Assembly: GCA_013400975.1 (NCBI GenBank)
Contig: WBMZ01011408.1
Location: 1-64,000, forward strand
Length of the DNA: 64,000 bases
Source of the DNA: Atrichornis clamosus
Taxonomy: Eukaryota > Chordata > Aves > Passeriformes > Menuridae
Direction: 5' to 3'
The position numbers were made by a program, and so were the translations under genes. This document shows positions 12,396 to 25,700 of this stretch, in pieces (within the stretch, counting starts at the first letter, position 1; each line of letters starts with the position of its first letter). The notes under the pieces were generated by a model, which saw nothing but the letters and a program-made list of their open reading frames with translations, was not told the origin of the DNA and ran no database searches.

Positions 12396-13681
12396 CTTCT
12401 ATTTTCTAGTAAAGCTGAACTGCTAAAGTTGGGTGGCTTTGCACTGCATTCAGACTGAGAAGCAGCTAGAAAAGTTCTTCTAAGGGGTGCCTGAAAGTGT
12501 GTGGGGAAAACCTCTGAAGCTACCTAAGTCAATAGACCTTGTTTTTAGGTAATTTGCTTCCCATCCTTCTGTAGGGGCAAGGCTGAAGCTTGCTCTGCTT
12601 CAGCTGGTAGTTAGTATGTGAAGTTATCTCTGATGTTACCATAAGTACAAAGGATCTTGAGGTCAGCAGATAAATTGGAATTATTGTGTCCTTCTCTTTC
12701 TTATGGGACCCTTAATTCAAAATAATGGGGACTTCACTTGCTTCTAGTTGGTTTTTTCTGCAATGCTGCTGGGGGGTCTTTGACTGGGTGTAAGTCTTGA
12801 TCCTTCCCATAGCCAAAGTGCATTTATTGGCTTCTATTGTATGATTATTTAAACAATGTCAGTATGGAAATTGCTCCTTGGCAAAGATTACGCAGAAGGG
12901 ATTTCAGATTGAGATCTGCCTGTTTTGTGTTACATATTCAGAAAGACTCGCATAGAGGCCACTCTCTTTTATAAAGAATGAAGACTCACTACTATTCCAA
13001 CTTGAGTCTATCCGATCTCTTTGACAAACAATTTATTACCACAGTGGTGTTTTCAAAAGGCTATTTCTGTGGCATATACACAGTAATTATCAAAATTTTA
13101 GAGTGAATATATGCATATTTTGTTTTGGCAAAGGTTTAATTCATATATATCTCAACTGAGAAAGGGGGAAACCAAAAAGAAGATGATGGTGTGCTGTATA
13201 AAGTAGGGTTGCCCTTGAAGTGCCTGTTTGCAATTAATCTATGATAACTCACTCTCTAAATGAAATTATTTCTCTAATAATACACTGAACTGAGTTCAGT
13301 GTTAACTTGGAGCTGACCTTAAATTACCTGAATCATTTGATTTAAGACTCCTAGTTGTCTTGCAAGAAAGATTCAGAAAGAATAAGCACTTGGATTTATA
13401 ATAATTTTCAAGGATTTTGCTGTTGTTTAAAAAAATATTTCTGTGTTAGAGTTGAAGATTCAGTCTAGCAATGTGCAGTAATTGCTACTGACTAAAAAAT
13501 TGCAGTCTGTGTCTGAGGGAGAGCCAATTTTGTTGTTGAATTTCCAGAGCAGGGATCCTAGTAAGCTGTTCACAGAAAACACAAAGTTTTTATTCATTTT
13601 TTAGACATTTTAATTGGCTGGAGACCCACTTTTATACTACCATGGACTTGTACACTGTTTGATGTCCAACAGGCAGATCAA

Positions 13682-13706
13682 TAATAACATAGTAATTATG
13701 TTATTA
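13682..13706. repeat. 10-bp perfect AT-rich inverted repeat
   Basis: Arms 'taataacata' and 'tatgttatta' flank a five-base spacer. In 64 kb of AT-rich DNA about one such repeat is expected by chance, so no function is implied. Confidence 0.7.
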
Positions 13707-16700
13707 ACACAGATTATTGATTCATGTTTTTTAGGTAATAAAGACATCTAATAACCTAGATAAAAGAAACTAATAAAACCACAGTGTAGTTTGGTTTTAA
13801 TAGGGAATCAAGTATTAACTGAGTGACTTCAGTTTACATTAATCAAATCGTGCTTTCTTAAACAAGATTTTAAACTTTGAAAAATTAAATTTAGTGGCTT
13901 TGTATCTTGTTCTGCTATTAGTATGAGGAGACTTTGAAAGAAAGTTTCTTGTAAGAATGTGAGCAATTTTTCTGCCTGCTGACATAGACCATAGTAGTCC
14001 AGAGAGTGGGCTATTAAGCCAAGATGCTGTATTACTGACTCCAAGTTTATAAAGTTGTTTTTCAGTGTATTTATGTGAAAACATAGTTGGAGTGACTGAA
14101 GGTGACATGTCATTTGTTTGGCATTAGATATTCTAGTTTATTGTAGTCAAATTTTGTGTAACTGTGCGTGAGAAGAATAAATAAATGGGCATTTAGAAGG
14201 TTTATAGGTAAGTTTTTAAAAGGTTACGTTTCCGGCCTGTTTTTATACAGTGGAATTTTTGATGCTACAGTAAATTAAGAAGTTGGATGATTTTCCTATG
14301 ATATCCTATTTCACTAATACAGTATAACCTTGAGCCACAGTAGGGCAATAATTACCAAACTTAAATCAGAGACACACTCAGCCAAACAGCTGTTTTCAGT
14401 TTGTTAGGAGATCCGTTTGATTTACTCTCTTGGTCAACATTCATTACTTTATAAGACAAAATTTCACTGGAGATTTTAACCCTGAATTCCCAATCTTGTT
14501 TGCTGCCTGCTATAAAATTGCGTGGTTGAAATGTCACGGCCACTCAACATGTGGGGGAGCTACTGTTGTGTTTTACATTGATCCCAATTTCTTGACAAGT
14601 GGTTTCAAATACTAAAGGATGAAGGTTGAATTCAGCCCTAGACATATTTCCAGATGACCTTTCTGTTCTGCGGCAAAAGAGGGGAAAACGTGTTGTGTAA
14701 GGTCCCTATCCTGCACTTTGGTGGTTTGTCAGGTAACATGGTGGATCACATAATTGTGAATATTTGACACACAAATCGTTTGATACACTAATTGTTACTG
14801 GTTTAGTATATTTTACAAGGTCAGCACATCTCTGCTACCTCACCCTGAAGTTTCATATATTTCCCAGGAAGTTTGAAACTTAATGCTAGCCCCTATCTAG
14901 TAAACTCGATTGGTCTTAACCATGTCTCTGTCCAATCCCTGTCTTTGTGTTTTACAGGGCTACCGTAACAGCAACATTAGTGATAACAGGGTGATTGTCC
15001 AAGCTATCTTAATGGCATTATAGTTTACTTAAAGGAGAATCCAGGCATAAAATGTTGGGGTTTTTTTCTATATTGCAGTGGTTTTCTTATAGTTGTTTTA
15101 ATATTTCTGGCTCTCTGGCTTTTGTTTTTTTCTGTTACTCTTGATGAACATTCTAGCAAATTTGAAAAATTACTGAATTTGTACTTGAAAGTGAAACAGC
15201 TGGTAAAATAAAGACATTTCTGATACATTTATATGTAGCATCTGTTCTGTTATTGCAGTCTATTTTCTTTCATGGTAGTCTAAAAAACAGGCATGGGAAA
15301 AGGAAATTGCTAAATGTATCTCACATCTTTGGAAGCAGTTTAAAACTTGTCTTTGTATTAAATTGTTGATTTTTTTTGGAGCTTCACTAATAGCATTTCC
15401 TGCCCTTTCTGTTTATGTTTTTCCATTTAGAAAAGATAGTGCTATACCTCATTACTCATGTTCCTCATTTAGCACAATCAGCAATTTTATGTTTTGTCCC
15501 TTATTGTCCTGCAAGTCAACACCTCTGAAAAATGGAGACTACAAAAGTTGCGCTTTTTGCAGTGAATACTTATCAGTTGTGACACAAAAAATTAATACGA
15601 TATTTTTTTGCATGGTGTTTTTTGTCTTCAGATCACTTTGTAATAATTACATGTTATCCTGCCCTCAGCAGAATTTTGGTCTCATCTCCTACACACCTCA
15701 TGCAAATATTAGTTTGGGAGCTCAAGGTTATCATAACTTTAATCAATGTAGGTTAGTTGTATAGGAAACATAAATGTGTTCTGATTGTACAACAGCCAGT
15801 TCATTTCATCTTCAGTGGCACCGAGTGTTTTCACTGGGTAGATAAAGCACCACTCTTTTGTCCCAACAAGGGGAGAAACAGTTTCAGCAGAACTGAAAAG
15901 TCCAGAATTAGTAAAGGCAGGCAGGTAGCTGATCTCAGTGAAGAGAGATCTACAGTGTGAGTGTCTTGGAGCCAGGGTTTCACCAAGCACGAGTTCACTT
16001 CCATTACACTGACTAGTTATCTAGTGATTCTGTTTTGTTACTCAACTGTTGCATATGTTGTGCCATGCTTTTCCTATGTAGTTAAGGAAAGGCTGAAAGG
16101 CTTGCTTGTAAAATATTATAGATGGATTTGCCAGGATATCTCTTTTGCTTTTGAGGAAGGTAAATGTTCTCCAAAGCCTGGAAATTATTCTTTCTGAAGG
16201 ATTGTGTTTCTAGAAAAGAATCTCTGTAGAGTGCTCATTCTTTTAGAAAGGCTTTTGTGGAAAGTCTTCATCCTACGCTATCCTGTTGTATGTGGTTGAT
16301 GCTCTTGTTCATAAGTTACACATGAATACTCAAAGGAGAAATTAACTCTGTCGTTAAAACTTTGTGGCACCCATTATAACTGTTGTGATAAATCCATACA
16401 CATAACAAACGACAGAAGCAACATATATTGACTGAAGTTGTGCAGTATGTTTATAAATATCCTGACAGTGCTGTCCAAGACATCTTCCTGTTCATTTGTT
16501 GTTGTGAAGACCAGTTCTTTCAAACATAACTAAAGCAAAGACTATATGTTAATGTTCAAGAAAAAGCTACTGAAAATGGCTGTTTCTTTATTTATCCATT
16601 CAATCTTGATAAAAATGGCCTTTTCACTAGAATCAAAGGAAACAGGCTGTTGAGCCATCAGCTGTGAAAACTGAATCATCTCTCTGTAAAATAGCTTTCA

Positions 16701-17698
16701 ATAGAAAAAGTCTTGAGCTGCTTACTGTAAAGAGCAGCTGCCCTTCTCTGACTTTCTTGAACTTTTTGTGCACACAGACAGAATGGTGTGATATAGGGTA
16801 TCCTTTTCTTTCTACTGCTTTTTTACAACTTTATATCAGGGGTGATTGGGAGACTTTTTTGAGTACGTTTACTTCCCAATTACGTGATGAACTGCAGAAA
16901 ATAGCTATGATTTTGATCCAAGCCCTTATCTCTAATTCCTTACATCTTTAAAAGGACCTTAGGTAAAAAGAGAGTGTGAACCTCCTTTGATGGTTATTCT
17001 TAGGCTTCCCTGAAGCCCTAGACTATTTAATATCCCTCAGCTAACTTCCGCATGCCAAGAGGAAGCCTAAACTTGGTGTTTTTTTTAATCTTGTGCTGTG
17101 AAGTCCCTTTCCATTCTTTCTGCCTGCAGTTGATCACTCTGCAGTTGTCTCAGCTGGGATCTGAGGGTTCTTTCTCAGTTTCCCATATGTGGTCTTTCAT
17201 AGTGCAAGCAACCCCCAAAACAAACAAACAAGCAAATCTTGTTCTGTTTTTACTTAGCCAAGATACCTGTGTTTTAGAGTTTCTATCTTTGCCTAGAGCC
17301 AGGAAGTAAAAAAGCTTTGGAACCCAGAGGGGCTAAAGAAGAAATTTTCAGGAAAATGGACTGTGCTTTTGTTTTTTGGTTATTTTTTTGGTTTTGGTTT
17401 TTTTTTTAATGAGAGGTTATAAAGCATTTGATCAGATACTTAGAAGACTCACAGAAATCTCCTTTTCAGAGAGACATGAACACACTCCACTGATGCTAGA
17501 GAATCAAAAATTGTTCAGAGTTTCACTGATATTACCTACACTAAGAAAGAGTTACACATTATTTTTTGTACTTTTTCAATTATAGAGAAGTTATATTCTT
17601 GCATATTCTCATTCCTGACAGAAAACCCTGTATATCTTTAGCCAACATACTGCAGTCTCACTTTATGAGTTGTGAGGCAGGTGCAGTCTTCACCAATT

Positions 17699-17730
17699 GT
17701 TCACCTTTCTTAAGGTTCACCTTTCTTAAG
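17699..17730. repeat. Perfect 16-bp tandem duplication
   Basis: The unit 'gttcacctttcttaag' occurs twice head to tail without mismatch, at 17699-17714 and 17715-17730. Perfect identity suggests a recent or polymorphic duplication. Confidence 0.9.
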
Positions 17731-18847
17731 ATCGAACAAATGCTACCTGGAATGTAAAAAATAAAAACAAAACCAAAAATTCAAAGTGGAAAAGTTGGAG
17801 TGTAAATTTCTTTGTGGGACCATCCACAGTAGTGACTGAGCATTCTTTAGACTCTCAGACCTAGAGCAGAAAAAGAGAAGACAAACATTTCTGTTGTCAC
17901 AGCTGAGCCCACTGATAGGAAGTTATTTGGTTAGTGGAAATGTAATTTGTCTTTGTTTCTTAATGACAACTCCATGCTAGACCTACTTTATGATCCTCAG
18001 GAACTATGTAATGTTGTGTTCAAGTGATTTATTTGCTAAGCTAAGCATGGTTAAGTTTGTCTCTGTAGTAATGATACTTATATTTTCTGAAAATGACAGA
18101 CTAAGATAAGGTCATACTCAGAACTAAACTTAGGAGGTTTTTGAGGGAGAGTGGAGAGGAAGAATAGAGAACACCAGCATATCCTTATTTAAACTGCTAA
18201 ATGATGCCCATGTAAAGATGGTAATTCCTCGGCGCATTGTTAAATAGTTAGAGAGTATAGAGGAAAATTACAAAATTAGTCCATGTATTAATTTCCAGAT
18301 CCCATGAAAAGGTTCTGAACTAAGCTGATGACTAAATTTCAGTGAAGGAACTCTGTTCTTTTGAATAGTAAATTCTGAGAAATACTCTCTGAACTTCTAC
18401 TTGACTGATATGAACTGTCAGTCATTGATATTACAGAAGTTTGATTTATTGGTTCTTATGAATATGTGCAGATTTCTTGTCAGGCTGTAGGCATATAGAG
18501 GGTGACAGCACTTTTTGTTAAAATCTCTTTGTGATTATGATAAGAATAGACTTGCAAAAGTATTTTGAAAATCATTTGATATTGCACTTCAGCCTTTGAA
18601 GCAAGAGTAAGGGAACTGCTGAAAGTTTCCCCATGTCACACATTTGATAGCAAATGATGGCCACACCACAGAATGTTGGTTTGATGTGAATTCTACAAAG
18701 CAAAATAAGTTTGCCACTTTTGAGGAACAAATTTCTGCATGCTTTACATAGTAGTGCATTCTAAGTACTTTTGGTACAATTCAGTCACCTACTGCACTGG
18801 TGTCGAGTAGGTGAGGTGAGGGATCTTGTAGCCGCTGCTGTTTGGCA

Positions 18848-18870
18848 GGGAACGGGATAGGGAGAGGGGG
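18848..18870 (+). other. Very regular G-quadruplex motif
   Basis: Four G runs (18848-18850, 18854-18856, 18860-18862, 18866-18870) are separated by exactly three bases each (aac, ata, aga). This is the most regular G4 motif in the window. It is followed immediately by a GA-rich tract to 18887, and preceded by a locally GC-richer patch from about 18800. It lies roughly 240 bp upstream of the LINE fossil at 19083. Confidence 0.8.
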
Positions 18871-19082
18871 AAGAGAAAGAGAGAGAGCCTTTGGGTGCTT
18901 TTTAAAAATTTTCCCATTCGTGCTGTTCATTCCACATTTCCTGTCTGATATACATTTAATTGTGTAATTTTACTGTTACTGTTTCACAAAAAGAAGATGG
19001 CAAATACAATAATAATCAGAGGTAAGTGCTCTCCTGCATGTTACTTACAGCAGAATGCAAAGAAGTACACTTCACCAAAGAG

Positions 19083-19557
19083 ACTGTGAACCGGTCAGTC
19101 CCCTGTTCTTTTAAACAGGAATGCTCGTACTCAATCTATTTTGTGACAATGGAACCTCTTCCATGCGAAAAATCAGGAGTGGGGTGGGAGGAAGGCTACA
19201 ACAGGAGAATAAATACAGATGTCAGACAGGGAGGGAGTAGAATTAGACTTCATATGAATGATGTCCTAATGATGATTGCTGATCCCTTTGCTTCATGTGT
19301 GCCTCCTGCCTTATGAAGTAAATGATGGTATTCAGAGTAGTCTCAGGCTTAAGAGTCAATTATATCAAATCCGAAGTAATAGCACTTGGAATGAACAAAA
19401 GATACTCAAAAGGCAGTACCAGAAATATTTAGATTCCACTGGCTAAAAACCATGATAAACTTCTTAGGGATCCCCATTAATTCCCATCTGGAAAAAGTCT
19501 GCAGTGAAAAAGCAAAACTGTTGAATAAAATAAGTGAACATTATCATAATTTGAATA
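19083..19557 (+). mobile_element. Decayed L1/Tx1-group LINE reverse transcriptase fossil
   Basis: The plus strand carries, in the right order, remnants of reverse transcriptase blocks of the L1/Tx1 group. A 'KQECSYS...F...MEPL' stretch (19113-19160) corresponds to the family's RQGCPLSP...MEPL block. 'HMNDVLMMIADP' (19251-19286) corresponds to YADD plus the following block, with the first catalytic Asp now Asn. 'VSGLRVNYIKSEVIALG' (19340-19390) corresponds to SGLKINxxKSE. 'FHWLKTMINFLGIPI' (19434-19478) corresponds to FxWxxxxIxYLGIxI, followed by 'LLNKI' (19518-19532). The reading frame shifts twice (frame 3 to 2, then back to 3) and a stop follows 'STRNI', so it is dead. CR1 and L2 reverse transcriptases carry different motifs after the DD block, which argues against those families. 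Both ends are lost, and the sequence turns A-rich at 19565. Confidence 0.72.
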
Positions 19558-19772
19558 GCACAAATAAAAAAAAAAACCAGCAACAAAACTCTTTTCTAAA
19601 CAGTAAATAAGAGTTTCATTAACTACATGAAATATAATAATTGCCTAATTAAAATATTTAGCCATATTTTAGAAAACTCTGATACCTCATACAGAATTAC
19701 AGGCTCTTACAGGGAAAAAAAAGACCCAAACAAACCCAGAATTATAATTTATGTCAGTGAAACTTTATGTAC

Positions 19773-19792
19773 TCAGGTACTTTCAGGTACTT
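19773..19792. repeat. Perfect 10-bp tandem duplication
   Basis: The unit 'tcaggtactt' is repeated twice head to tail. It is a short slippage product. Confidence 0.85.
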
Positions 19793-22700
19793 TATGGAGA
19801 GTATAAAATGCAATTGCCCCTATTTAGAAGCAATCTCCAAAACGGCTTACCTGTTTATGAAAGCTTTAAAAATCTCAGAATAATGTTAAATTGAAAACAG
19901 TGATTTTTCTTTTCTTTTACTTCAGATAGTTCTGTCTGTTTGAGAAGACAAAATTCTGTACTTTTTCCTCTGATGTGGTAAAAGCGTGTATGAATGTTGG
20001 GTGTTGAAAGAATAAACCTGCTACTGAGAGTTGGAGCATGAGTGAGGCTGAAGCTTTTCTTATATGTGAAAATTTTGCACAATAACTAAACCACAGGCAA
20101 GCCAATAGTTTTTTATTGATTTAGCATACTCTTTTTATAAACTTTAACAGAAGAACAGAATAAGTATTGTTGGTGGAAGAATTCCAGATAAAGGAACATG
20201 GTCCCTATAAAGAAGGTAAACACTTCTAGTGAGCAGGTAGCTTTGATTTTAAAATCTTGTCACAGAAACTGTCTCTAAGAGTGGGAAATTTCTGCAAATT
20301 CATTCTGTAAGCTTGTCACTACTAATCTTGGAATGCTTATATTCATGGCTATAACTTTATCATTTTAATGAGAACTTTTATGTAGGGAATGTTTCCTAAA
20401 TAACTACCTAGCATAGAATACAATGAAAATATTATAATATGTCACAATTTTGACTTAACTGTGAGTGAAAATTGGGGAAACTTAGGATCACTTTTTTTTC
20501 ATCTTCATGTTAAACACAGTACAGCTATAATTAATTTAAGATAAAAGAAGTTAGTTTTTGAGGAGCATAATTTCTTCCTCAAACACCCATATTTAATTAT
20601 GCCATCATTTCAATAAGACCTACTAGGCAAGTATTGTTATGAGTTGCTTTCAGTAAGCAAAAACTCTTTTATTCTAGGACTCCTATGGTGTAAGAAACAC
20701 TTTCATTTTCTCTGTTGTACTCAAATAGAATTTTTTTTTGTAGACCAGACATTTTCTTAAATTTTCTTCACAAATAATCTACAAATGTAATAGATTGTCC
20801 ATTTTAATTGGGCAAAATGTCAATGTTAAGTCTCTTTGGTAAATCTTGTACAAAATATACAAGTGACTGGTTACAAGTTGAAATGATATATTTATACACA
20901 CACGTAAAAGTCCGTGTACAAATATAGTACACAATGTGGATAGAATAACGAATAAAGACATTGATGACCTCAAGAAATGTCTGATTTAACAAATGTATCT
21001 CTTTAAATTGGAAATCTAATTATTTGCCTTAGACTTGCAGTGCTCAGGAACTTAATGCAAGACTATGTTAAATAAACTTATTATTTCCGTTTTTCATTTA
21101 ACCTGTGGGTTATGGTATGACCAATCTGTTTTATATCCTCAATCAACAGATGATTGTATTTGGTAATAATTTATCAAGAATAAAAATCTGTTTTTGAAAC
21201 TAATCACCTCATGTTAGGTCTGCCCTTTTTCAGAACCACCATCTGATATTCATTTTGTCTGCAAGACAAACATACTGATGAAAATGCATCTACTACAGGA
21301 TATAGTGAGTGGAATGAAGGAGTTCTACTCTCTGTATATATTTAGAATATTTTGTTGTCTCAACAGATGGACAAAATTTTAGTATTAAAGGGAAAAAAAT
21401 CAATTTTACATAGAACGTAAACAATTTCTAAGAAGTACATTTTGCATTTCTGATTAGTTTGTAGCAAAACTTCACATGGAATTTGAGGGTCAACTTGGGC
21501 CATATCAGAGAGAAAAGATTTAAAAGGTTACTTTAACTGCTTTCAGTGTTTGCCATGAGAAGGCTGTGTCTGGAGGTCAGAGAGTTTGAATTTGGCCTAC
21601 TGAATTTAAATGCTGGGGTTTTCTTTTGGATGTTCTCCACAGTCTCCAAAGTGTCTGCTTTTTGAAAAGAGATTGAAAGAACAGATGAATTCGTGCACTG
21701 TCCTGTGACTTCTGTCCTGTGAACCCCATCTCTGCTTAGACTCCTGGTCACTGCCTAACATGATGTATTCCTTTTTTTAGGCTGTCTGCCAAGTCTTTTA
21801 ATTATTTTTTGGATGTTTCCTAATCAAAGCTTCCCATAACACTAAAATACAGGCTTGATCAAGCCAGCAAGCAAGCCCAATGCATGGAGTACATGGAATA
21901 TGGAGCACAGGTTTATACTCTGTATGTAGTAATTCTGTGACATAACTTCTGTCCCAGGAGGTCTGAAGTGACAATACCAAGTTCATTTCTATTTGCAGTG
22001 CCAGCTAGATTTAGGCTTTTTGACCCTACTGAAATTCTACTCAGATTTTTATAGTGCAAAAAACTTATTAAATTTTAAAGTAAATCTCAAAAGAGGCAAT
22101 AAGCTGCTACAAAGTCATGAAATTATTTTATTATTTTTCATTTTTAAGAAATGCACATACTGCAGCTGGAGTTCTTCCAGTGTTCATTCATCCCCAACTG
22201 CTTTATTAAAATAAATCCAAACAGTTTCCCAAGGAAGTTATAAGTTGTTAGCAAAATTAGGAAGTTAGGAATTTTATGATGTCAAGTTTGTTTGATAGAG
22301 TATTTTTTATACTGCTTTTTAGCAGTGAGTTATCAATGTGATTTGAGATCTCTACCATAACTAGTATTTACAATTCCAAGTAATGTATTCTGGAGTCTGT
22401 ATTACCTACAGATGAACTGTTCTTATTCTACACATTCGTTTTATTTTGGGGGAGTGTTTTTTTTTTTTACAAACTTCAACCGGTGGGCTTTCCATTCCCC
22501 TATAACTCTCCCCCTTCCTCCACCCTAGTTTTGCTGGTGTGTTGGCCACCATGACAACAGGGATTTTATCTGACAAAAAGTTAAAAAGCTTTGGAAAACA
22601 AAGAGGCTAAAAAATGAAATACAGCTGTTTGCACACAAATATAAACCAGAAGGTCTCAAATCCTTTCTACTGATTGGCTGGATTACTTGAAATGTGGCTC

Positions 22701-25700
22701 ATTGTTTCATAATAATCAGCAGTTATTTTTCCCTATTAAAATGTAGGCTGGCAAAGTATTGGAAACAGCTTTCCCAATCCATTTCTATGAGGAACTGGGA
22801 ATATAAAACATCCCTATAACTTTTACTGCTTATATGTTAAGGGACCCACCAAAACAAAACTGCATAGGTTCAAAATCCATTTTATATATACATGCTTATT
22901 AAAAATGGTTTTATATACTATTTTTCAATACTGAGGAGTTTTTTACAAAGTAGCTTTTGTCACTATCGGTGGTGCAGTGAGTGGGCAGATGTGGCATCTG
23001 CCGTAAGTTCAGTTGTAGCTCTTGCACATCTTTAGGTGTGTTTAGATCCTATTTTATTGAGAAAGGAAGTGTTGGCCAGGATTCTGGAGTTACACCCAAG
23101 CTTTAAAGAAAAATGATGGGAGATCAATTTCCAGTTGGATGCCAACCAGAGACAGGCAGAGATTTACAGCTCCTTCATTTATCACATCACAGCAGGCTCA
23201 AGTCTGGCACTGAAGTTCGCATGCCCAGTATGGTTTTAATTTTAACTGTGTAACAGTAGTACACCTATACTTAAACATAATGAAATAAAATACTTAAGGT
23301 GTTGTTTTCATGTTAACTTCAAATAATATTACTGTAGTACCAGGGTATCCAGAGAAATGAGTAACGTTACAGTATAAAAAAGAGATAGCACAAATTCTGA
23401 CCCTGTAACCGGCAACATGTGGATCTACAGTCATCTGCTCCCTAGCAAGAAGAGAGATATTTAGCTTGTAGTAAATACTCAACCACAAATACAGCAGAAT
23501 TACACAAATTATTGAGAAAAGGCAGATGATTTTGTCTTCTCTGCTGAGGTGCCTTGGGCATGACTGTAAGCAAGGAAGCACCGAGCTCCTGCAATTCTCA
23601 TTTTTTGGATATTCTCCATACTGGAAAACAGTGAAAGGCTGGCAGCTTGAGAGTAGTGTCTTTATCAGTATAAGTGAATTGAATTGTTTCTCTTAGGTTT
23701 TTTTGCAATATTTTTTTGTTTAGAATGCACTTCAATCTTGACTTGAAAAGTTAGTTAATGTTAACTATTTCAAAATGCAATATTCTTCTGTTTTTTTCTT
23801 TATCTCCCTTTCTTGTAGAGCAGAACAGGAATCTTTTCATTTCTGCAAGTGTGTTCCTACTCACACTTAAATCACCGAGCTGATAACTCTGAGACAGGAG
23901 ATATTATTTAGATTTTTTTTTTTAATGTAAATACTTGATGGTGTGGAGAAGTCCAGCCCTTCAGCTTGTCAAGAACTTGACAAGAGTTGACTAGAAACTG
24001 TGAAACTAGATCATTGTCTGATGCTCTTGACTTATGAGCATAAGAGTCACTTAGTACCTATGAACTTGAAAAATTATCTTCATTCTAATGATTTACCTCT
24101 TTCTGGAAGGATTAACAGCTACATTCCTAGTAATACCTTTTTAATGATATTTCTGTTGTACCTTGATGCAATGAGTTTTGGGTAATATGCTATGTGTTTT
24201 GCTATATTTTGTCATCTAAATGTTCTTAAAGCATCATGAGCAAATAAATATTTCATTTCCTTGTGTACCTTTCTATGCATGTAGGATAATAAGAAATGAT
24301 AGCTGTTCATGTGAAGTGTGCTGAAGAAAGACCCATCTGCTATGCTCTCATTGGAATTTGCTAGGGAATTTTTTAATAGAGCTTAGAAGAGTAGGGTACG
24401 TATCGACCTTTTGAAATATATTCTCACCATCACCTTTTTGGTTTCAGTATGATAATTTTTGTGAGGATACCTTGTGTTTCTCTCTTGCTTCTTTCCTTGA
24501 GACCTGATAAAAAAAATTGGACATTGAGAAAAGGTAAGGAGAAAAATTAAAACCTCATTACTCTCAATAATTTTCTGCCAAGTCTGAAATAAAAAATTCT
24601 GATTTAGAAAATGTTCTGTATAAAAGTCAGTTTTTTTGCTGTTGCACATCAGTTCTTCAATATGCTTCTATTCCTAAGAAGTTTCTCAAATAAATGTTTA
24701 CTTCAAAAACATCAGTACATAGAGTTCTCCTCTTTCCTAGATTTTTGTTTTGGAGGTTATATTTGTAGTTAATCCATAGTATTTGAATTGTTACTATAGA
24801 AATAACAATTCAGTTTTGATGAAAAAAAATTAGGTGGAAAAACACCTATTTTTTCTCCTTGCCTTTCAAGTTTCTTACAGGGAGAGCAGAGTCCCGAGAA
24901 ATTTTATATGTAAAATTATTTTGCTTTAGTCAGACTTCTTTGGGGATGAATGTTCCTACAGCAGCAGACCTGTGTTCATTTGTGAACATCACAAGATGTT
25001 CATCACAAGAACTAAAAGTATATAAAAAAAAGAATATACTTGTGGTGGGTTTGTATATATGTATATATGATTCTTGCTAATGAAATACTGATTTCAAATG
25101 CATTCAGTTTTAAAAAATAGGAAATAAAATCAAAACATCAACAATGTATGTTTTTGGTGGTTCTGTTTGCTTTAATTCTATTGCTCTTTATCCGTCTCTC
25201 TTGATGAGGTTAATATAACTTTACATTCAGTGGTCAATTCTACATTTTGAAGTTTTCACACATGGTTTGAGTTTCTAGAGGTTTCCTTAATTTTATCCAT
25301 GCATAAATTCGGTGTCTAGTCTAAGCTAGTTATCTAAGCTTCCTGTGTTAAAGAGCGCAGTGAGAGGCATCTTGTCCAAAACTGTCCTAAGATTGGTATC
25401 TAAAGCGGGGGCAAATGTTCTCCCATGAAACTTTTATCTGTCCTGGTTTAGTGGGAAATTGTTTCCTTAGACTAGTTGCCTGACTTTTTGCCTGACATGG
25501 TAGATGAAATAAATGCCACCCCATGTCATAAATAATATCGTTTCAAGGCTTCCTCAATGCAAAGAAAGTAGGCTAGTGATTTTGGAGAGTCTTTTATACT
25601 TAATTAGCCCCATTAGTCCTGGTAGCCTTGTCATTCTTTTAAAGCTAAACACAGGAATAAATCCATGCAAGATGGACCCAAAACAGTAAGTTGACTTCTC

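Larger units (their letters stand above)
5830..18847. other. Long non-coding stretch
   Basis: About 13 kb of AT-rich sequence without a recognisable exon, RNA gene or intact repeat. Small features inside it are listed separately (11696, 12366, 13682, 17699). A slightly GC-richer patch at 8130-8400 contains an 'aaaggtca' nuclear-receptor-like half site near 8297 but nothing that identifies a gene. The longest open frame, 151 codons on the minus strand at 11087-11542, matches no family I know and is of chance length. Confidence 0.55.

Noticed and set aside
15363..15764. 133-codon plus-strand open frame rich in Phe, Ser and Cys
   Set aside because: Composition follows from T-rich DNA; no membrane or secreted family is recognised.
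24984..25001. 7-bp inverted repeat gaacatc/gatgttc
   Set aside because: Expected by chance at this length in the window; no surrounding signal.
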